Shown here: positions 17,509 to 26,226 of the stretch, one piece after another
How positions within the stretch are numbered: position 1 is the first letter of the stretch
Layout: the number at the start of each line of letters is the position of its first letter
Assembly (NCBI RefSeq): GCF_049959315.1
Contig: NZ_CP188201.1
Length of the DNA stretch: 64,000 nt
Reading direction: 5' to 3' (one strand)
From: Serratia proteamaculans_D
GTDB lineage: Bacteria > Pseudomonadota > Gammaproteobacteria > Enterobacterales > Enterobacteriaceae
Notes under the pieces: generated by a model
What the model was told of the DNA's origin: nothing
The model's input: the letters and a program-made list of their open reading frames with translations, nothing else
Databases searched by the model: none
Program-made: the position numbers and the translations under genes

Positions 17509-19254
17509 ATGGCGCGTCCTAAAACCAAGATCCTCGATCTGAACAGTGCTTTGCTCCAGCAGGGCAAGACTGCAACAGGCACACAGCCTTTAGCACCCGT
17601 GCTGGCGGAGACCCCCGTCAGTGAAATGCCATTGGTGCTGACACTGGATGAGGTCAATCCTAACCCGGATAACCCGCGTACCACCCGTAACCCAAAATAT
17701 GATGATATTAAAGCGTCAATTCGGGCGCGCGGGTTGGATACGGTGCCGAAAGTAACCCGTGATCCGGAGCGCCCTGAGCTGGGGTACTTCTTCAGTGATG
17801 GGGGTAATACGCGTTATGCCATTCTTTCCGAGCTTTGGCAGGAAACGGGAGAAGAACGATTTTACCACTTCTCTTGTGTGTTCAAACCATGGCCAGGGCG
17901 ATTATCTTGCGTGATAGGTCACCTCGCCGAGAATGAGGTTCGCGGTGACCTGAGCTTCATTGAAAAAGCCTTTGGCATTCGGCAGGCTCGAGAATTATAT
18001 GAAGCGCAGTTGGGTAAGCCTGTCTCATTACGAGAGCTCTCAACACTCCTTACTGCAGAAGGTTACCCCGTCCATAATTCCAGTATCAGTCGGATGGAAG
18101 ATGCGGTGCAGTACCTGTATCCCTATATGCCTCATTTGTTGGAGACTGGCTTGGGGCGCCCGCAAATTCTGCAATTACTGGCAATGCGGTCTCATGCCGA
18201 AACCACATGGCAGAAGCACTGTATTACCCAAGACTCGGTTCAGCCATTTGATACCGTTTTCGGTGATGTGTGCCGCCATTTTGATTCACCTGAAGTCTAT
18301 TCGCTTGATATGTTTCGCGATGAGTTGATTGGGGCACTCATCAAAGCATTGCCACACCCTTTGCTCAATTATGATCGCTGGCTACTTGAACTCGATCCGA
18401 AAGAGCAAAACCGGCGCAAGCACCTCGGTGAACCGACGTCAACGCCTGAGTTGCCAGATAAGGCGAGTACTGTCGTGCTGGCGCCTGAGTTGCAGCAGGA
18501 AGAAAACGGTGATTTACCCTCAACGGAATCTGAAGTGCCGAGTGGCAGCTCTTCTTTGGTGCGGGACAGCGCTTTGCTTGAGTCGGCCGGTGAGTCTGAA
18601 AATGCATCACAGGATTCTCAGGATGAGGTAATCCCTTCAACCCAAACTGAACCACGTGTTGAAACTCAACCTGATTTATACGGCGCTCCTTCGGTGTTAT
18701 CAGGTGACATTGAAACGGCTTTAGACGGTGAGAATACCACTGTCAATGAAGCCCCTCTGCCAGGATCTTATGAGTCGACCGCCCCTCACAGCAATACCGA
18801 GACACAGCTAAAGCAAGGTGTAACCCCTACTGCAGAGGTGCCCTTCGCTGAGGTAGGACTTGAACCGGTTTCTTCCATTTGGGCTATTTCTGCCCTGCAG
18901 GACGATATCGAGCACATGCAGGTGATCACCTTCCGATTGGCATTCGAACTGGCCGAAGTGGCGGGCTGCGAAGCTGAAATCAAAGCCGATAAAGCCGATT
19001 TGCGGGCTGCCGGCTACGCATTGACTGCCGAACGCCCATCTCGCTTTACCGCGTTACTCCTGACCCTTGCCGGCAACAACCCGGACGGTGCCTCATCCAG
19101 CTCTCTCAATGAAGCCCTCATCGGGTCGGAAAATGCTGCTGACTGGCCGCTGCTTGACGATATTCATGCCGTGAAATTGATGCGCCTTATTCGTGTTTTG
19201 CGTCGTCTACGTGAACTGCAGCGTGACTTACCCGCGTCAGAGGAGACAGCTTGA
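17509..19254 (+). CDS. ParB-family partition protein, PFGI-1 ICE type
   Basis: This encodes 581 residues. The N-terminal ParB/Srx-like nuclease fold contains VNPNPDNPRTTRNPKYDDIKAS (about 48-69) and SDGGNTRYAIL, a degenerate form of the usual box. A central HTH region follows (LRELSTLLTAEGYPVHNSSISRMEDA). A long acidic Ser/Thr/Glu-rich linker (about 310-440) leads to a helical C-terminal domain. Length and layout match the ICE ParB family (TIGR03764 type), much longer than chromosomal ParB. It partners the ParA at 15228. No parS-like sites were recognised. Its stop overlaps the DUF2786 gene start. Confidence 0.85.
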   Translation: MARPKTKILDLNSALLQQGKTATGTQPLAPVLAETPVSEMPLVLTLDEVNPNPDNPRTTRNPKYDDIKASIRARGLDTVPKVTRDPERPELGYFFSDGGNTRYAILSELWQETGEERFYHFSCVFKPWPGRLSCVIGHLAENEVRGDLSFIEKAFGIRQARELYEAQLGKPVSLRELSTLLTAEGYPVHNSSISRMEDAVQYLYPYMPHLLETGLGRPQILQLLAMRSHAETTWQKHCITQDSVQPFDTVFGDVCRHFDSPEVYSLDMFRDELIGALIKALPHPLLNYDRWLLELDPKEQNRRKHLGEPTSTPELPDKASTVVLAPELQQEENGDLPSTESEVPSGSSSLVRDSALLESAGESENASQDSQDEVIPSTQTEPRVETQPDLYGAPSVLSGDIETALDGENTTVNEAPLPGSYESTAPHSNTETQLKQGVTPTAEVPFAEVGLEPVSSIWAISALQDDIEHMQVITFRLAFELAEVAGCEAEIKADKADLRAAGYALTAERPSRFTALLLTLAGNNPDGASSSSLNEALIGSENAADWPLLDDIHAVKLMRLIRVLRRLRELQRDLPASEETA

Positions 19255-19970
19255 TGAGCCATTCACAACGACAAACGCGCCTGGTGAAACTAGTGCGCAA
19301 ACTCCTCGAGCTGGCCCGTAGCAACAGTAATGCGCATGAGGCTGGGTTGGCGTTAGCCCGGGCGCAAAAGCTGATGGCGAAATACGGTATCAGCGAGCTG
19401 GAAGCAAATCTGTCCTCTATCCAGACAGCGCCGAGCCAGGGGGCGCCGTCGGAGGCGCAGAAATTACCGGAATGGATGATCAGTTTGGTCTGGGCCGTCA
19501 GTCGAGCCTTTGGCTGCCGACCATATTTTTCCTGGCGAGATACCCCTTCCGGTCAGCGTCGTAACGTGACGTTCTACGGCTTCAGTGAGCGGCCGGCCGT
19601 TGCTGCCTATGCGTTTGATGTGCTGAGCCGGCAACTGAAAGAGAGTACTGCAGACTACCTGAAAACCCAGAATAGCCGCCTGAAACTGAGCACGCGCCGT
19701 GCACGCGCTGAGCAGTTTCGGGCCGGTTGGGGGCGTGGTGTACAGCGGGTCATTTCCAGTTTCCCGGTACCAGACAACGAGCAGCAATTGATGACGACTT
19801 GGATTGCTAATCAGGACATGGTGGATGCCAAGACACGTGTGTTGAAAGGATGCCGTGGTGGTGATCTTGCACGCAGTCAGGGATTTAAAGCAGGGCAGAG
19901 CGCCAGGTTGCACCAGGGCGTTCAGGGTGATGGGCCAGTGGCAATCGCACATAGCATTGGGGGGGAATAG
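19251..19970 (+). CDS. DUF2786 domain protein
   Basis: This encodes 239 residues. The N-terminal segment of about 40 residues (VRKLLELARSNSNAHEAGLALARAQKLMAKYGIS) is the DUF2786 helical motif, followed by a basic C-terminal region of unassigned fold. DUF2786 proteins occur in phages and ICEs near DNA-handling genes, and the biochemical role is not known. The first of two adjacent ATGs overlaps the parB TGA by 4 bp (ATGA), so it is coupled within the replication and partition operon. A frame continues from its end to the next gene only through a re-initiation site. Confidence 0.8.
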   Translation: MMSHSQRQTRLVKLVRKLLELARSNSNAHEAGLALARAQKLMAKYGISELEANLSSIQTAPSQGAPSEAQKLPEWMISLVWAVSRAFGCRPYFSWRDTPSGQRRNVTFYGFSERPAVAAYAFDVLSRQLKESTADYLKTQNSRLKLSTRRARAEQFRAGWGRGVQRVISSFPVPDNEQQLMTTWIANQDMVDAKTRVLKGCRGGDLARSQGFKAGQSARLHQGVQGDGPVAIAHSIGGE

Positions 19971-19974
19971 GACA

Positions 19975-20604
19975 ATGAGTAATAGCTTATCGCAGGCAAC
20001 GAACAGTCTGCTCACGCAGTTGGTGATGGAGTTGAAATCAGGCTATATCCGCCGTTGTGAGTCTCTGGGGCTGACCACGGAAGAGATGCAGCTACTGCAT
20101 GGTTTGACCATTGAAGATCTGCATTACCTGATGAACAGCTCCGTATCGGTGCTGACCTTCCAAATCCATCACGAGAATTTCTCATTGATGTTGCAACACG
20201 CGCGCCGCGAGCAACAGCGTATGCAGCGGATTGACCGTGCACTGGCGTTGGGGGGCTCTATCGAAATGATGCAGCATTATTTTGGCCTCTCCACTGTTGA
20301 AGTCGCCGCTCGCCGGCGCATGACCGGTATCAACATTCGGCAGGGGCGCTGTGCGGCGCTCAGCGACGACGAAAATGCTGCATTGTGGCGCCAGTGGCAA
20401 AAAGCCGACGTCGATGACTTCTCCAGTGCGGATGGACTGGACGTCATGATGTTGGCCGCCGAGCAGATGGATGTTTCTTTGACAGCTGTCTGGCACGCCG
20501 TCCGCAGCTTCGATGTCCCTCAGAAAGCTACCGCCAGAAAAGCCATTCAGGCCGTGCGTACGCAACGCGGTACACCGGGAGGAAATGCAAGGAGGCTGGC
20601 ATGA
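19975..20604 (+). CDS. DUF2857-type ICE protein
   Basis: This encodes 209 residues, predicted helical and basic. Conserved-looking elements are GLTTEEMQLLHGLTIEDL near residue 30 and a DNA-binding-like helical segment GGSIEMMQHYFGLSTVEVAARRRM near 90, which would fit a helix-turn-helix. DUF2857 proteins are regular members of the parA-to-topB module of SPI-7-like islands. A regulatory function is inference, since none is established. The ATG at 19975 follows a strong GGGGGG ribosome site and lies 4 bp after the previous stop; the frame is open further upstream but only inside the DUF2786 gene. Confidence 0.75.
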   Translation: MSNSLSQATNSLLTQLVMELKSGYIRRCESLGLTTEEMQLLHGLTIEDLHYLMNSSVSVLTFQIHHENFSLMLQHARREQQRMQRIDRALALGGSIEMMQHYFGLSTVEVAARRRMTGINIRQGRCAALSDDENAALWRQWQKADVDDFSSADGLDVMMLAAEQMDVSLTAVWHAVRSFDVPQKATARKAIQAVRTQRGTPGGNARRLA

Positions 20605-20864
20605 AGCCGGTGATATTAATGCCGGGGTTGCAGGTCCCCCGTTCGGCGCCACCGTCCTGTCAAAAAAAGGCGAGGGAGCAGGTCAGGCGCTTCCGCAGCG
20701 GGGAGCGTAACTACAAGCAGCTTCATGTCAAAGGCAAGCACGCCCCCGGGCGTGCCTGGATGAAGATTGATATCGGGACCAGCTGGCGACTGCTCAGCCG
20801 AAACAGTGGTGATGACTGGGAGTTGTTGACCCACGAGCGCTACAACAACGAACTGTGGAAGTGA
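20601..20864 (+). CDS. small basic ICE protein, ParE-like fold possible
   Basis: This encodes 87 residues, strongly basic in the N-terminal half. The C-terminal part contains LHVKGKHAPGRAWMKIDIG followed by WRLLSRN and WELLTHERYNNEL. This resembles the short ParE-like/RelE-like proteins that accompany ICE and phage replication genes (for example the WRLLS...LMTHE pattern). It has no antitoxin neighbour, so a toxin role is not supported. Its ATG overlaps the upstream stop by 4 bp. About 110 bp separate it from the Rep gene. Confidence 0.6.
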   Translation: MKPVILMPGLQVPRSAPPSCQKKAREQVRRFRSGERNYKQLHVKGKHAPGRAWMKIDIGTSWRLLSRNSGDDWELLTHERYNNELWK

Positions 20865-20978
20865 TGACATTCACCCTGTGCCTGGTTGTCGGGTACAGGC
20901 CTGAGTGCCGTTAGGCCAACAACCGCTTGACGCCTTCGCCCTGTGGGCGAGGGCAGCGTAAAAGGATGCGCAAAATCG

Positions 20979-22223
20979 ATGAGCATAAAAACACCTGATG
21001 ATAGCCTGATCACCTTTACGCTCGAACAAATGAATGCCCGCCTGGCGGAACGAATAGGTGCCGAAAAGCACGCGGGGGCTCCTGATGTCACGAATCTGCG
21101 CAGCGGCCTGCTGTACATGGGCAATGTGCATGATTCCATCCCCCGCAGGTTGCTCTTGGACACCCGTCTGTCACCGCTTGATAAAACCGCGTGGATAATG
21201 ATCCGCCTGTACGCGCAACAGAACCAGGGGGCCGTATTCCCTACCTATGACGAACTGCAGCTGCAGCTCGCCTCACCGTTTAACGGTAAGGCATCCCGCG
21301 AGACCATCAGCCGCGTGTTGCTGATGCTACGCCTGACCGGTTGGCTCAGTTTGTGCCGGCGTGTGCGTGACAACAAGGGGAGGGTGAAGGGGAATATCTA
21401 TGCCCAACACGATGAGCCGCTCTCGGCCCGTGATGCGGAGACATTGGATCCGACCTGGCTTGATACGGTCGCCATGGGCTGCACGCACAAGAACCGCACT
21501 GTCAGCCAGACGGCCTGGTCGGTACTGTCCGATATTCAAAATGACCCGACAATGCGTCATCAGCATTCCCAGATGGCGGCAATTGCTGAACGCCTGGGCT
21601 CACCACAAACCCCGCAACAGATGGCCGCCAGAGTGTCTCATCGGCAGGAAAATCCTCCCAGTTCGGACGCCGAACTCAGTAAATATACCCCCGGTTCGGA
21701 TACCGAACTCAGTGTAAAACAGGGGAGCAAAACTCCGAGTTCGCTTTCCGAACTCATTCTGGAATCAGTTACTTACGGAGCATCAACGAAACCGAACTGT
21801 AACGTACGTTCTTTCACACAGAGTGTGAATAAAACAACGTACGTACCTGAGTTGCCGGCCGAACTGCAGCGCAGCATGGCAGTGGATGATCTGCGGCAGA
21901 TAGCTACCCAGCTTCAGGCATTGCCTGCAGATGCAGCTCGCCAGGTACTGGAAGGGCTTGAGCAGGCGATGGTCAAAGGCAGCCTGAATAACCCTACTGG
22001 CTGGCTGCTGGCGGTGATCAAGCGTGCCAGGAACGGGGAACTGTATGCGACAGCGAAATCCCCAGAGCCTGCCAGACCTGTTCCGCCACGCCAAACACCT
22101 TGTCCTGTGGCGCCAGTAAAACCAACAGGTCCAGCTCGCCAACATCTGGCGTCGCGGGATTGTGTAAGCGAGGTTGTGGCTAAATTACGCCAGCAAATGA
22201 TGAGAGCAAAAAATCAGCCGTGA
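20979..22223 (+). CDS. STY4528-family pathogenicity-island replication protein
   Basis: This encodes 414 residues. The N-terminal domain (about 40-150), with LSPLDKTAWIMIRLYAQQN and a region like SRETISRVLLMLRLTGWL, looks like a winged-helix Rep-type DNA-binding fold. The middle contains a repetitive SSDAELS / GSDTELS / SSLSELI stretch, and the C-terminus is a helical and proline-rich tail. Homologues lie at this position in SPI-7, PFGI-1 and related islands and are annotated as replication proteins. I chose the ATG at 20979 after AAAGGA rather than the open frame from 20943. The repeat region encodes three near-identical palindromes, described separately. Confidence 0.85.
   Translation: MSIKTPDDSLITFTLEQMNARLAERIGAEKHAGAPDVTNLRSGLLYMGNVHDSIPRRLLLDTRLSPLDKTAWIMIRLYAQQNQGAVFPTYDELQLQLASPFNGKASRETISRVLLMLRLTGWLSLCRRVRDNKGRVKGNIYAQHDEPLSARDAETLDPTWLDTVAMGCTHKNRTVSQTAWSVLSDIQNDPTMRHQHSQMAAIAERLGSPQTPQQMAARVSHRQENPPSSDAELSKYTPGSDTELSVKQGSKTPSSLSELILESVTYGASTKPNCNVRSFTQSVNKTTYVPELPAELQRSMAVDDLRQIATQLQALPADAARQVLEGLEQAMVKGSLNNPTGWLLAVIKRARNGELYATAKSPEPARPVPPRQTPCPVAPVKPTGPARQHLASRDCVSEVVAKLRQQMMRAKNQP
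21661..21753. repeat. three palindromic GTTCGG-N3-CCGAAC sites inside the rep gene
   Basis: GTTCGGACGCCGAAC (21661-21675), GTTCGGATACCGAAC (21694-21708) and GTTCGCTTTCCGAAC (21739-21753) are each palindromic. The flanking ACTCA is shared. Start-to-start distances are 33 and 45 bp. They fall in the Rep coding sequence and look like protein-binding sites (iteron or operator) kept under coding constraint. Confidence 0.65.
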
Positions 22224-22401
22224 GAGCAGACAATCAAGTTTGTTCAATAAATGCACACTGCTGCCACTGGCAGCAGTGGTTGAAAAGTGAACGCTGTTGT
22301 CTTTTGATTTTTTGTTCGTCGCGCAAAAAGAGTTTTGGATTGTTGTCAAGACAGGCTGGCGCAACTATTTCAAGTCACACAATCCCAAAAGGATGCTTCA
22401 A

Positions 22402-23145
22402 ATGGTTGATTCATCAGACAGTAAAGAAAAGAAGCCCTCTCCAGCCCGCGCAGGTGCTCTCAAATCGACGTTAACCGTTCAGTTACATACCCAATATGCA
22501 ATTTTGTTGTGGGAAGGGCGCCAGCGAGAGAAAGAGTCAAATAAACCACAAATAGTCAGCATGCCTCAGGTCATCGCCCGTGCAGGGAAAATTAATGCAG
22601 ATTCAAATACTGACAATCCTTATGCCGATAGCGCGATGTTGTCATTGGAGCAGGCTATTGAACGTGGCACCGCGCGATTGCAGGGCGCAGTAGCAGGACT
22701 TGATGCCGTTTTATCCAGCTTGCCAGGCCAGGTTTCGATGTCAGAAGTCTCATCAGTATCTCCACTGAATATCGGTGTATTTAGCCGTACCCCGCTCGGG
22801 TATCGCTGTGTCCGGTTACTCGTTGGCTTTGATCAACTGGCGATGAAAGCGTTCCAGGCATGGCACTACGGGCTGATTTCCCGTCAAAAGCGGGATGACT
22901 TACTGAGTCAGGGAGGGCATTGGGTGCGTCAGGTTTATGGGGTGGTACAACAGTATCGATCTGTAGCCGTTACGCGTGATGATATTCGCCTTCAAACTCA
23001 GGTTGGTATTGATGCGGTAAAACGTCTGGGTGAACCTGACGCAGACATTATGTCGGGCAAGTCACGTTCCGCTTTTTCACCGCCACTGAATAAAACCTCT
23101 GTGTTAACGCCCCCTATTTCTTCAAAAGAAGGAGCGAAAGCATGA
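22402..23145 (+). CDS. PFL_4669-family ICE protein
   Basis: This encodes 247 residues. The central segment LSLEQAIERGTARLQGAVAGLDAVLSSLP and the later PLGYRCVRLLVGFDQLAMKAFQAWHYGLIS are characteristic of TIGR03761-type proteins found in SPI-7/PFGI-like elements between the Rep gene and topB. Function is unknown; the position suggests a part in element replication or transfer-DNA processing. The ATG at 22402 has an AAAGGA ribosome site 9 bp upstream, and the open frame upstream of it is not supported. It overlaps the lipoprotein gene by 4 bp. It has no signal peptide, so is probably cytoplasmic. Confidence 0.8.
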   Translation: MVDSSDSKEKKPSPARAGALKSTLTVQLHTQYAILLWEGRQREKESNKPQIVSMPQVIARAGKINADSNTDNPYADSAMLSLEQAIERGTARLQGAVAGLDAVLSSLPGQVSMSEVSSVSPLNIGVFSRTPLGYRCVRLLVGFDQLAMKAFQAWHYGLISRQKRDDLLSQGGHWVRQVYGVVQQYRSVAVTRDDIRLQTQVGIDAVKRLGEPDADIMSGKSRSAFSPPLNKTSVLTPPISSKEGAKA

Positions 23146-23717
23146 GTATGAATCGACAGGTAAAGTCTGTTTTGATGCCGGCTGTTCTCTGCACCGCGTT
23201 TTTGTTAACGGGGTGTGCAGGTACCGAGTTGGGCGAGTGGAATCAAAAAATCAGTGACGCAGCACATTCGTTGGCAAGCGGGGGCAGCGGTGGCTCCAGC
23301 GAAGGTAGCATGCCCTGGATGACTCGAGCCGGTATTTCCGGGGGCCGGCAGGATGTGCGTCATACGTATACGCTCCCGGTGGATGTTGATACCGCGGCGG
23401 CACGGCTGAAAAGCCATTATCAGTTTATCTCATCCGAAGAGCTGGAAAGTCTACGCAAGCGTGATCAGCACGGCGACTGGAGCGCGAGCTCCATTGATGA
23501 AGCGCGTCCGGTCTGGTCAGCAAAACGGGGTAGTTATTACAAGATGGGACAGGAATGGAAAGGCAATGATCGCCTTGATCTCGAAGTGGTCAAGTCCGGC
23601 ACCGGCAGTCGCCTGAAAGTGACGTACAGCTCACCGGATGCGTCGCACCTGACCGATGCTTACCTCGACCGTTTGATGACGCAGTTGCAGCAGGTTGCTA
23701 AAGGTCAGCTGGGCTGA
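23142..23717 (+). CDS. ICE lipoprotein of unknown function
   Basis: This encodes 191 residues with a type II signal peptide ending LLTGC (lipidation at about Cys25). A Gly/Ser-rich linker is followed by a compact C-terminal domain of about 120 residues rich in charged residues. No catalytic motif is seen. It is encoded directly between the PFL_4669-type gene (4-bp overlap) and topB, an unusual place for an envelope protein inside the replication module. Residue 25 followed by Ala does not carry the Asp+2 inner-membrane retention signal, so outer-membrane location is expected. Function cannot be assigned. Confidence 0.75.
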   Translation: MSMNRQVKSVLMPAVLCTAFLLTGCAGTELGEWNQKISDAAHSLASGGSGGSSEGSMPWMTRAGISGGRQDVRHTYTLPVDVDTAAARLKSHYQFISSEELESLRKRDQHGDWSASSIDEARPVWSAKRGSYYKMGQEWKGNDRLDLEVVKSGTGSRLKVTYSSPDASHLTDAYLDRLMTQLQQVAKGQLG

Positions 23718-23731
23718 CGGGAGGTTATCTG

Positions 23732-25771
23732 ATGCAACTCTACCTGTGCGAAAAACCCAGTCAGGGTAAAGATATCGGCGCCATTCTCGGGGCGACGCAG
23801 CGAAAGCAGGGTTACCTGGCGGGCGCCGGCGTCATTGTCACCTGGGCTATCGGGCACCTGCTGGAGCAGGCTCAGCCGGAGACCTACGGTGAGCAGTTCG
23901 GCAGTCCCTGGCGGGAGTCCGTTCTTCCTATTGTCCCTACCCAGTGGAAAATGGCGGTAAAAAAAGACACTGCCGAACAGTTCGCTGTCATCCGCGGGTT
24001 GCTCAAACAGGTTGATTCTGTGGTGATTGCGACCGATGCGGATCGCGAGGGGGAAGTGATCGCGCGGGAATTACTGGAGCATTGCCACTTTACCGGCCCG
24101 GTCCAGCGGCTCTGGTTGTCAGCGCTGGACGAGGCCAGTATTCGGCATGCCCTAGCGAACAAGCTCCCTGGCGAGAAGACCGCGCCCCTGTATGAAGCCG
24201 GCCTGGCGCGATCACGGGCTGACTGGATGACGGGGATGAATTTAACCCGGCTTTATACGCTTAAAGCCCGCGAACAGGGATATGGCGAAGTGTTGTCGAT
24301 CGGGCGGGTGCAGACTCCCACGCTGGCGTTGGTCGTGAACCGTGACCGCGACATTACCAACTTCATCTCCAAACCGTACTGGCAAGTCAGGGCCACGCTG
24401 CAAAAAGGCGGGATCACTTTCCCGGCAAACTGGGTACCAGCCGCCAACTACTGTGATGAAGAGAAGCGCTGTATTCAACAGAATGTGGCGCAGGCCGTCG
24501 TGCAGCTGTGTCAGCAAACGGCTAATGCCGTTGTGCTTGAGGTGGGGACCGAGCGCAAGAAAGAGCCCGCGCCGTTGGCATTTGACCTGGGCACCCTTCA
24601 GCAGGTTTGCTCACGCAAGTGGGGGATGAGCGCCAACCAGGTCTTGAGTATCGTGCAGTCACTGTATGAGACGCACAAGGCCACCACGTATCCCCGGACG
24701 GATTGCGGCTATCTGCCGACATCGATGCGGGAAGAGGTTGCCGATGTGCTGAGCGCTGTTACCCGTACGGACCCAACGCTCAACGAAAGCGTGGCCAGGC
24801 TCGACAGGGCTTTTGTTTCCCGTATCTGGAACGACAAAAAAATCACGGCGCACCACGGGATTATCCCAACCAAACAGCCGTTCGACCTGAGCAAGTTGTC
24901 AGCCGATGAGCTCAAGGTCTATCAGCTGATCCGTCAGCATTACCTGGCACAGTTCCTGCCGTTACATGAAGTAGATGTGACGGAGGCCACCTTCAATATC
25001 GGCGGGCAACTGTTCCGCACTCGCGGCAAGGTAGAGGCTGTAGCTGGATGGAAAGCGTTGTTCCAGCATGACCTGAGTGAGGCGAAAGAAGAACTAACCG
25101 ACACGGATGATGTTCGGCTGCCGGCGTTGGTTAAAGGGGAAACCGTCGCGGTAGCCGGCGCTGAACTCAAAACGTTGCAGACGAAGCCCCCGGGACATTT
25201 CACTGACGGGACACTGATCGCCGCCATGAAAAATGCAGCGGCGTTCGTCAGTGACCCGCAACTGAAGAAAGTGTTGAAAGAGAACGCAGGGCTGGGTACT
25301 GAAGCGACGCGCGCCGGTATCCTGGAGACGTTGTTTAAACGCGGGTACTTGGAGAAAAAGGGCAAATACCTGCTCTCCACGCCAATCGCCGGCGAACTGA
25401 TTGATGCGTTACCGACCGCACTGACCAACCCAGGGATGACGGCGTTGTGGGAGCAGGCGCTGGACGAGATTGCCGAGGGCCAGATGACACTCGATACGTT
25501 CATGAGCCGCCAGGCACAGTGGACGGGGCACCTGGTGGAGAAAGGGAAGACGCAAGCCGTAAAGTTTACCGCGCCACCTTCACCGCCGTGCCCGACATGC
25601 AGTGGGTCGATGCGCCGCCGTGCTGGCAAGAAAGGCGGTGGCGCCTTCTGGGGCTGTAGTAATTACCCCACTTGCCAGGGCATCATTAACATCGATGCAA
25701 AAGGTGGGCGCAAGGCTAAGCGCTATAAAGCAAAATCGCCGGCTAAAAATAAAGCAACCGGATCGGAGTAA
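23732..25771 (+). CDS. topB: DNA topoisomerase III of the ICE
   Basis: This encodes 679 residues, a type IA topoisomerase that passes and decatenates single strands. The TOPRIM domain carries Glu7 (LCEKPS) and the acidic cluster ATDADREGE at 100-108. The catalytic tyrosine is Tyr320 in TTYPRTDCGYLP. A C-terminal four-cysteine zinc module is seen as CPTC...GCSNYPTCQG, followed by a lysine-rich tail. ICEs of this family encode their own TopB near SSB. The ATG at 23732 follows GGGAGG. It is the last gene of the first operon, and a non-coding region with structured RNAs follows. Confidence 0.95.
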   Translation: MQLYLCEKPSQGKDIGAILGATQRKQGYLAGAGVIVTWAIGHLLEQAQPETYGEQFGSPWRESVLPIVPTQWKMAVKKDTAEQFAVIRGLLKQVDSVVIATDADREGEVIARELLEHCHFTGPVQRLWLSALDEASIRHALANKLPGEKTAPLYEAGLARSRADWMTGMNLTRLYTLKAREQGYGEVLSIGRVQTPTLALVVNRDRDITNFISKPYWQVRATLQKGGITFPANWVPAANYCDEEKRCIQQNVAQAVVQLCQQTANAVVLEVGTERKKEPAPLAFDLGTLQQVCSRKWGMSANQVLSIVQSLYETHKATTYPRTDCGYLPTSMREEVADVLSAVTRTDPTLNESVARLDRAFVSRIWNDKKITAHHGIIPTKQPFDLSKLSADELKVYQLIRQHYLAQFLPLHEVDVTEATFNIGGQLFRTRGKVEAVAGWKALFQHDLSEAKEELTDTDDVRLPALVKGETVAVAGAELKTLQTKPPGHFTDGTLIAAMKNAAAFVSDPQLKKVLKENAGLGTEATRAGILETLFKRGYLEKKGKYLLSTPIAGELIDALPTALTNPGMTALWEQALDEIAEGQMTLDTFMSRQAQWTGHLVEKGKTQAVKFTAPPSPPCPTCSGSMRRRAGKKGGGAFWGCSNYPTCQGIINIDAKGGRKAKRYKAKSPAKNKATGSE

Positions 25772-25829
25772 GAGATTGTCTGATGTACATAGCAGAAAGT
25801 TTTGCTAAGGTGAGCTAGCTTTGATGCAG

Positions 25830-26050
25830 GGTACCCCGTAACTGCGGTGGTGGGAAAATTCTTCCATGGTTTTTTTCTGCTTCAGTTCGGTCAGCGGCCT
25901 CCACACTCAGGTTGGCTGTCTAGACGCATGCAACTCCGTGAAAAACGCGTCGGGAGACTAGGTTCCTCCCCGGAGTTAGGCAGAATTCACAGAAGGCTAA
26001 GGTACCGGCCGTGCGGCGTTGATTTTCGGATCAACGCCGTTTTTATTTTA
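25830..26050 (+). ncRNA. candidate structured RNA downstream of topB
   Basis: This non-coding stretch of about 220 nt folds locally. AACTCCG (25932-25938) pairs with CGGAGTT (25971-25977) around an inner GGGAG/CTCCC stem (25952-25956 with 25966-25970). GCAG/CTGC and GGTACC self-complements occur at the edges. It ends in a perfect terminator at 26014-26045. No open frame is credible. It could be an independent small RNA or the processed 3' end of the topB transcript. I cannot match it to a named family. Confidence 0.4.
26014..26048 (+). terminator. intrinsic terminator between topB and the STAXI region
   Basis: Perfect 10-bp stem CGGCGTTGAT/ATCAACGCCG (26014-26023 with 26030-26039) with a 6-nt loop, followed by TTTTTATTTTA. 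It separates the topB operon from the next promoter. Confidence 0.9.
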
Positions 26051-26075
26051 TAGCTCTCAAAACAGAATATTACGG

Positions 26076-26103
26076 TTGACACTCTCGGTGCTTGCATTAA
26101 AAA
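26076..26103 (+). promoter_or_regulatory. probable sigma-70 promoter for STY4534-type gene
   Basis: TTGACA at 26076-26081, spacer of 16 bp, then TAAAAA at 26098-26103. It follows a terminator and precedes the pseudoknot RNA and the STY4534-type gene, so a new transcript should begin near 26110. Confidence 0.45.
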
Positions 26104-26142
26104 TGAACAGGCTTACTCGTTGTCTTCGGACAACCAGCCAAT

Positions 26143-26226
26143 GCTTCAGCACTCTGTGAGAAGCGCCTTCGGGCGAGTGCCAACCAAAGTTTCAGCGGTC
26201 TGTGAGAAACGCCTTCGGGTGACTGC
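26143..26226 (+). ncRNA. STAXI-type tandem pseudoknot RNA
   Basis: Two tandem units show the same fold with covariation. Unit 1: GCTTC/GAAGC (26143-26147 with 26160-26164), GCACTC/GAGTGC (26149-26154 with 26175-26180) crossing it as a pseudoknot, and a GCC-TTCG-GGC hairpin between. Unit 2: GTTTC/GAAAC (26189-26193 with 26206-26210), GCGGTC/GACTGC (26195-26200 with 26221-26226) and GCC-TTCG-GGT. TGTGA is invariant. The named STAXI motif is a repeated pseudoknot found near single-strand-binding, topoisomerase and antirestriction genes, exactly this setting. A TTGTC-TTCG-GACAA hairpin at 26119-26132 may be a degenerate extra unit. Confidence 0.7.

Noticed and set aside
20601..20864. A toxin-antitoxin pair from the ParE-like protein
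   Set aside because: Fold resemblance is weak and there is no adjacent antitoxin gene; it is embedded in a fixed ICE backbone position.
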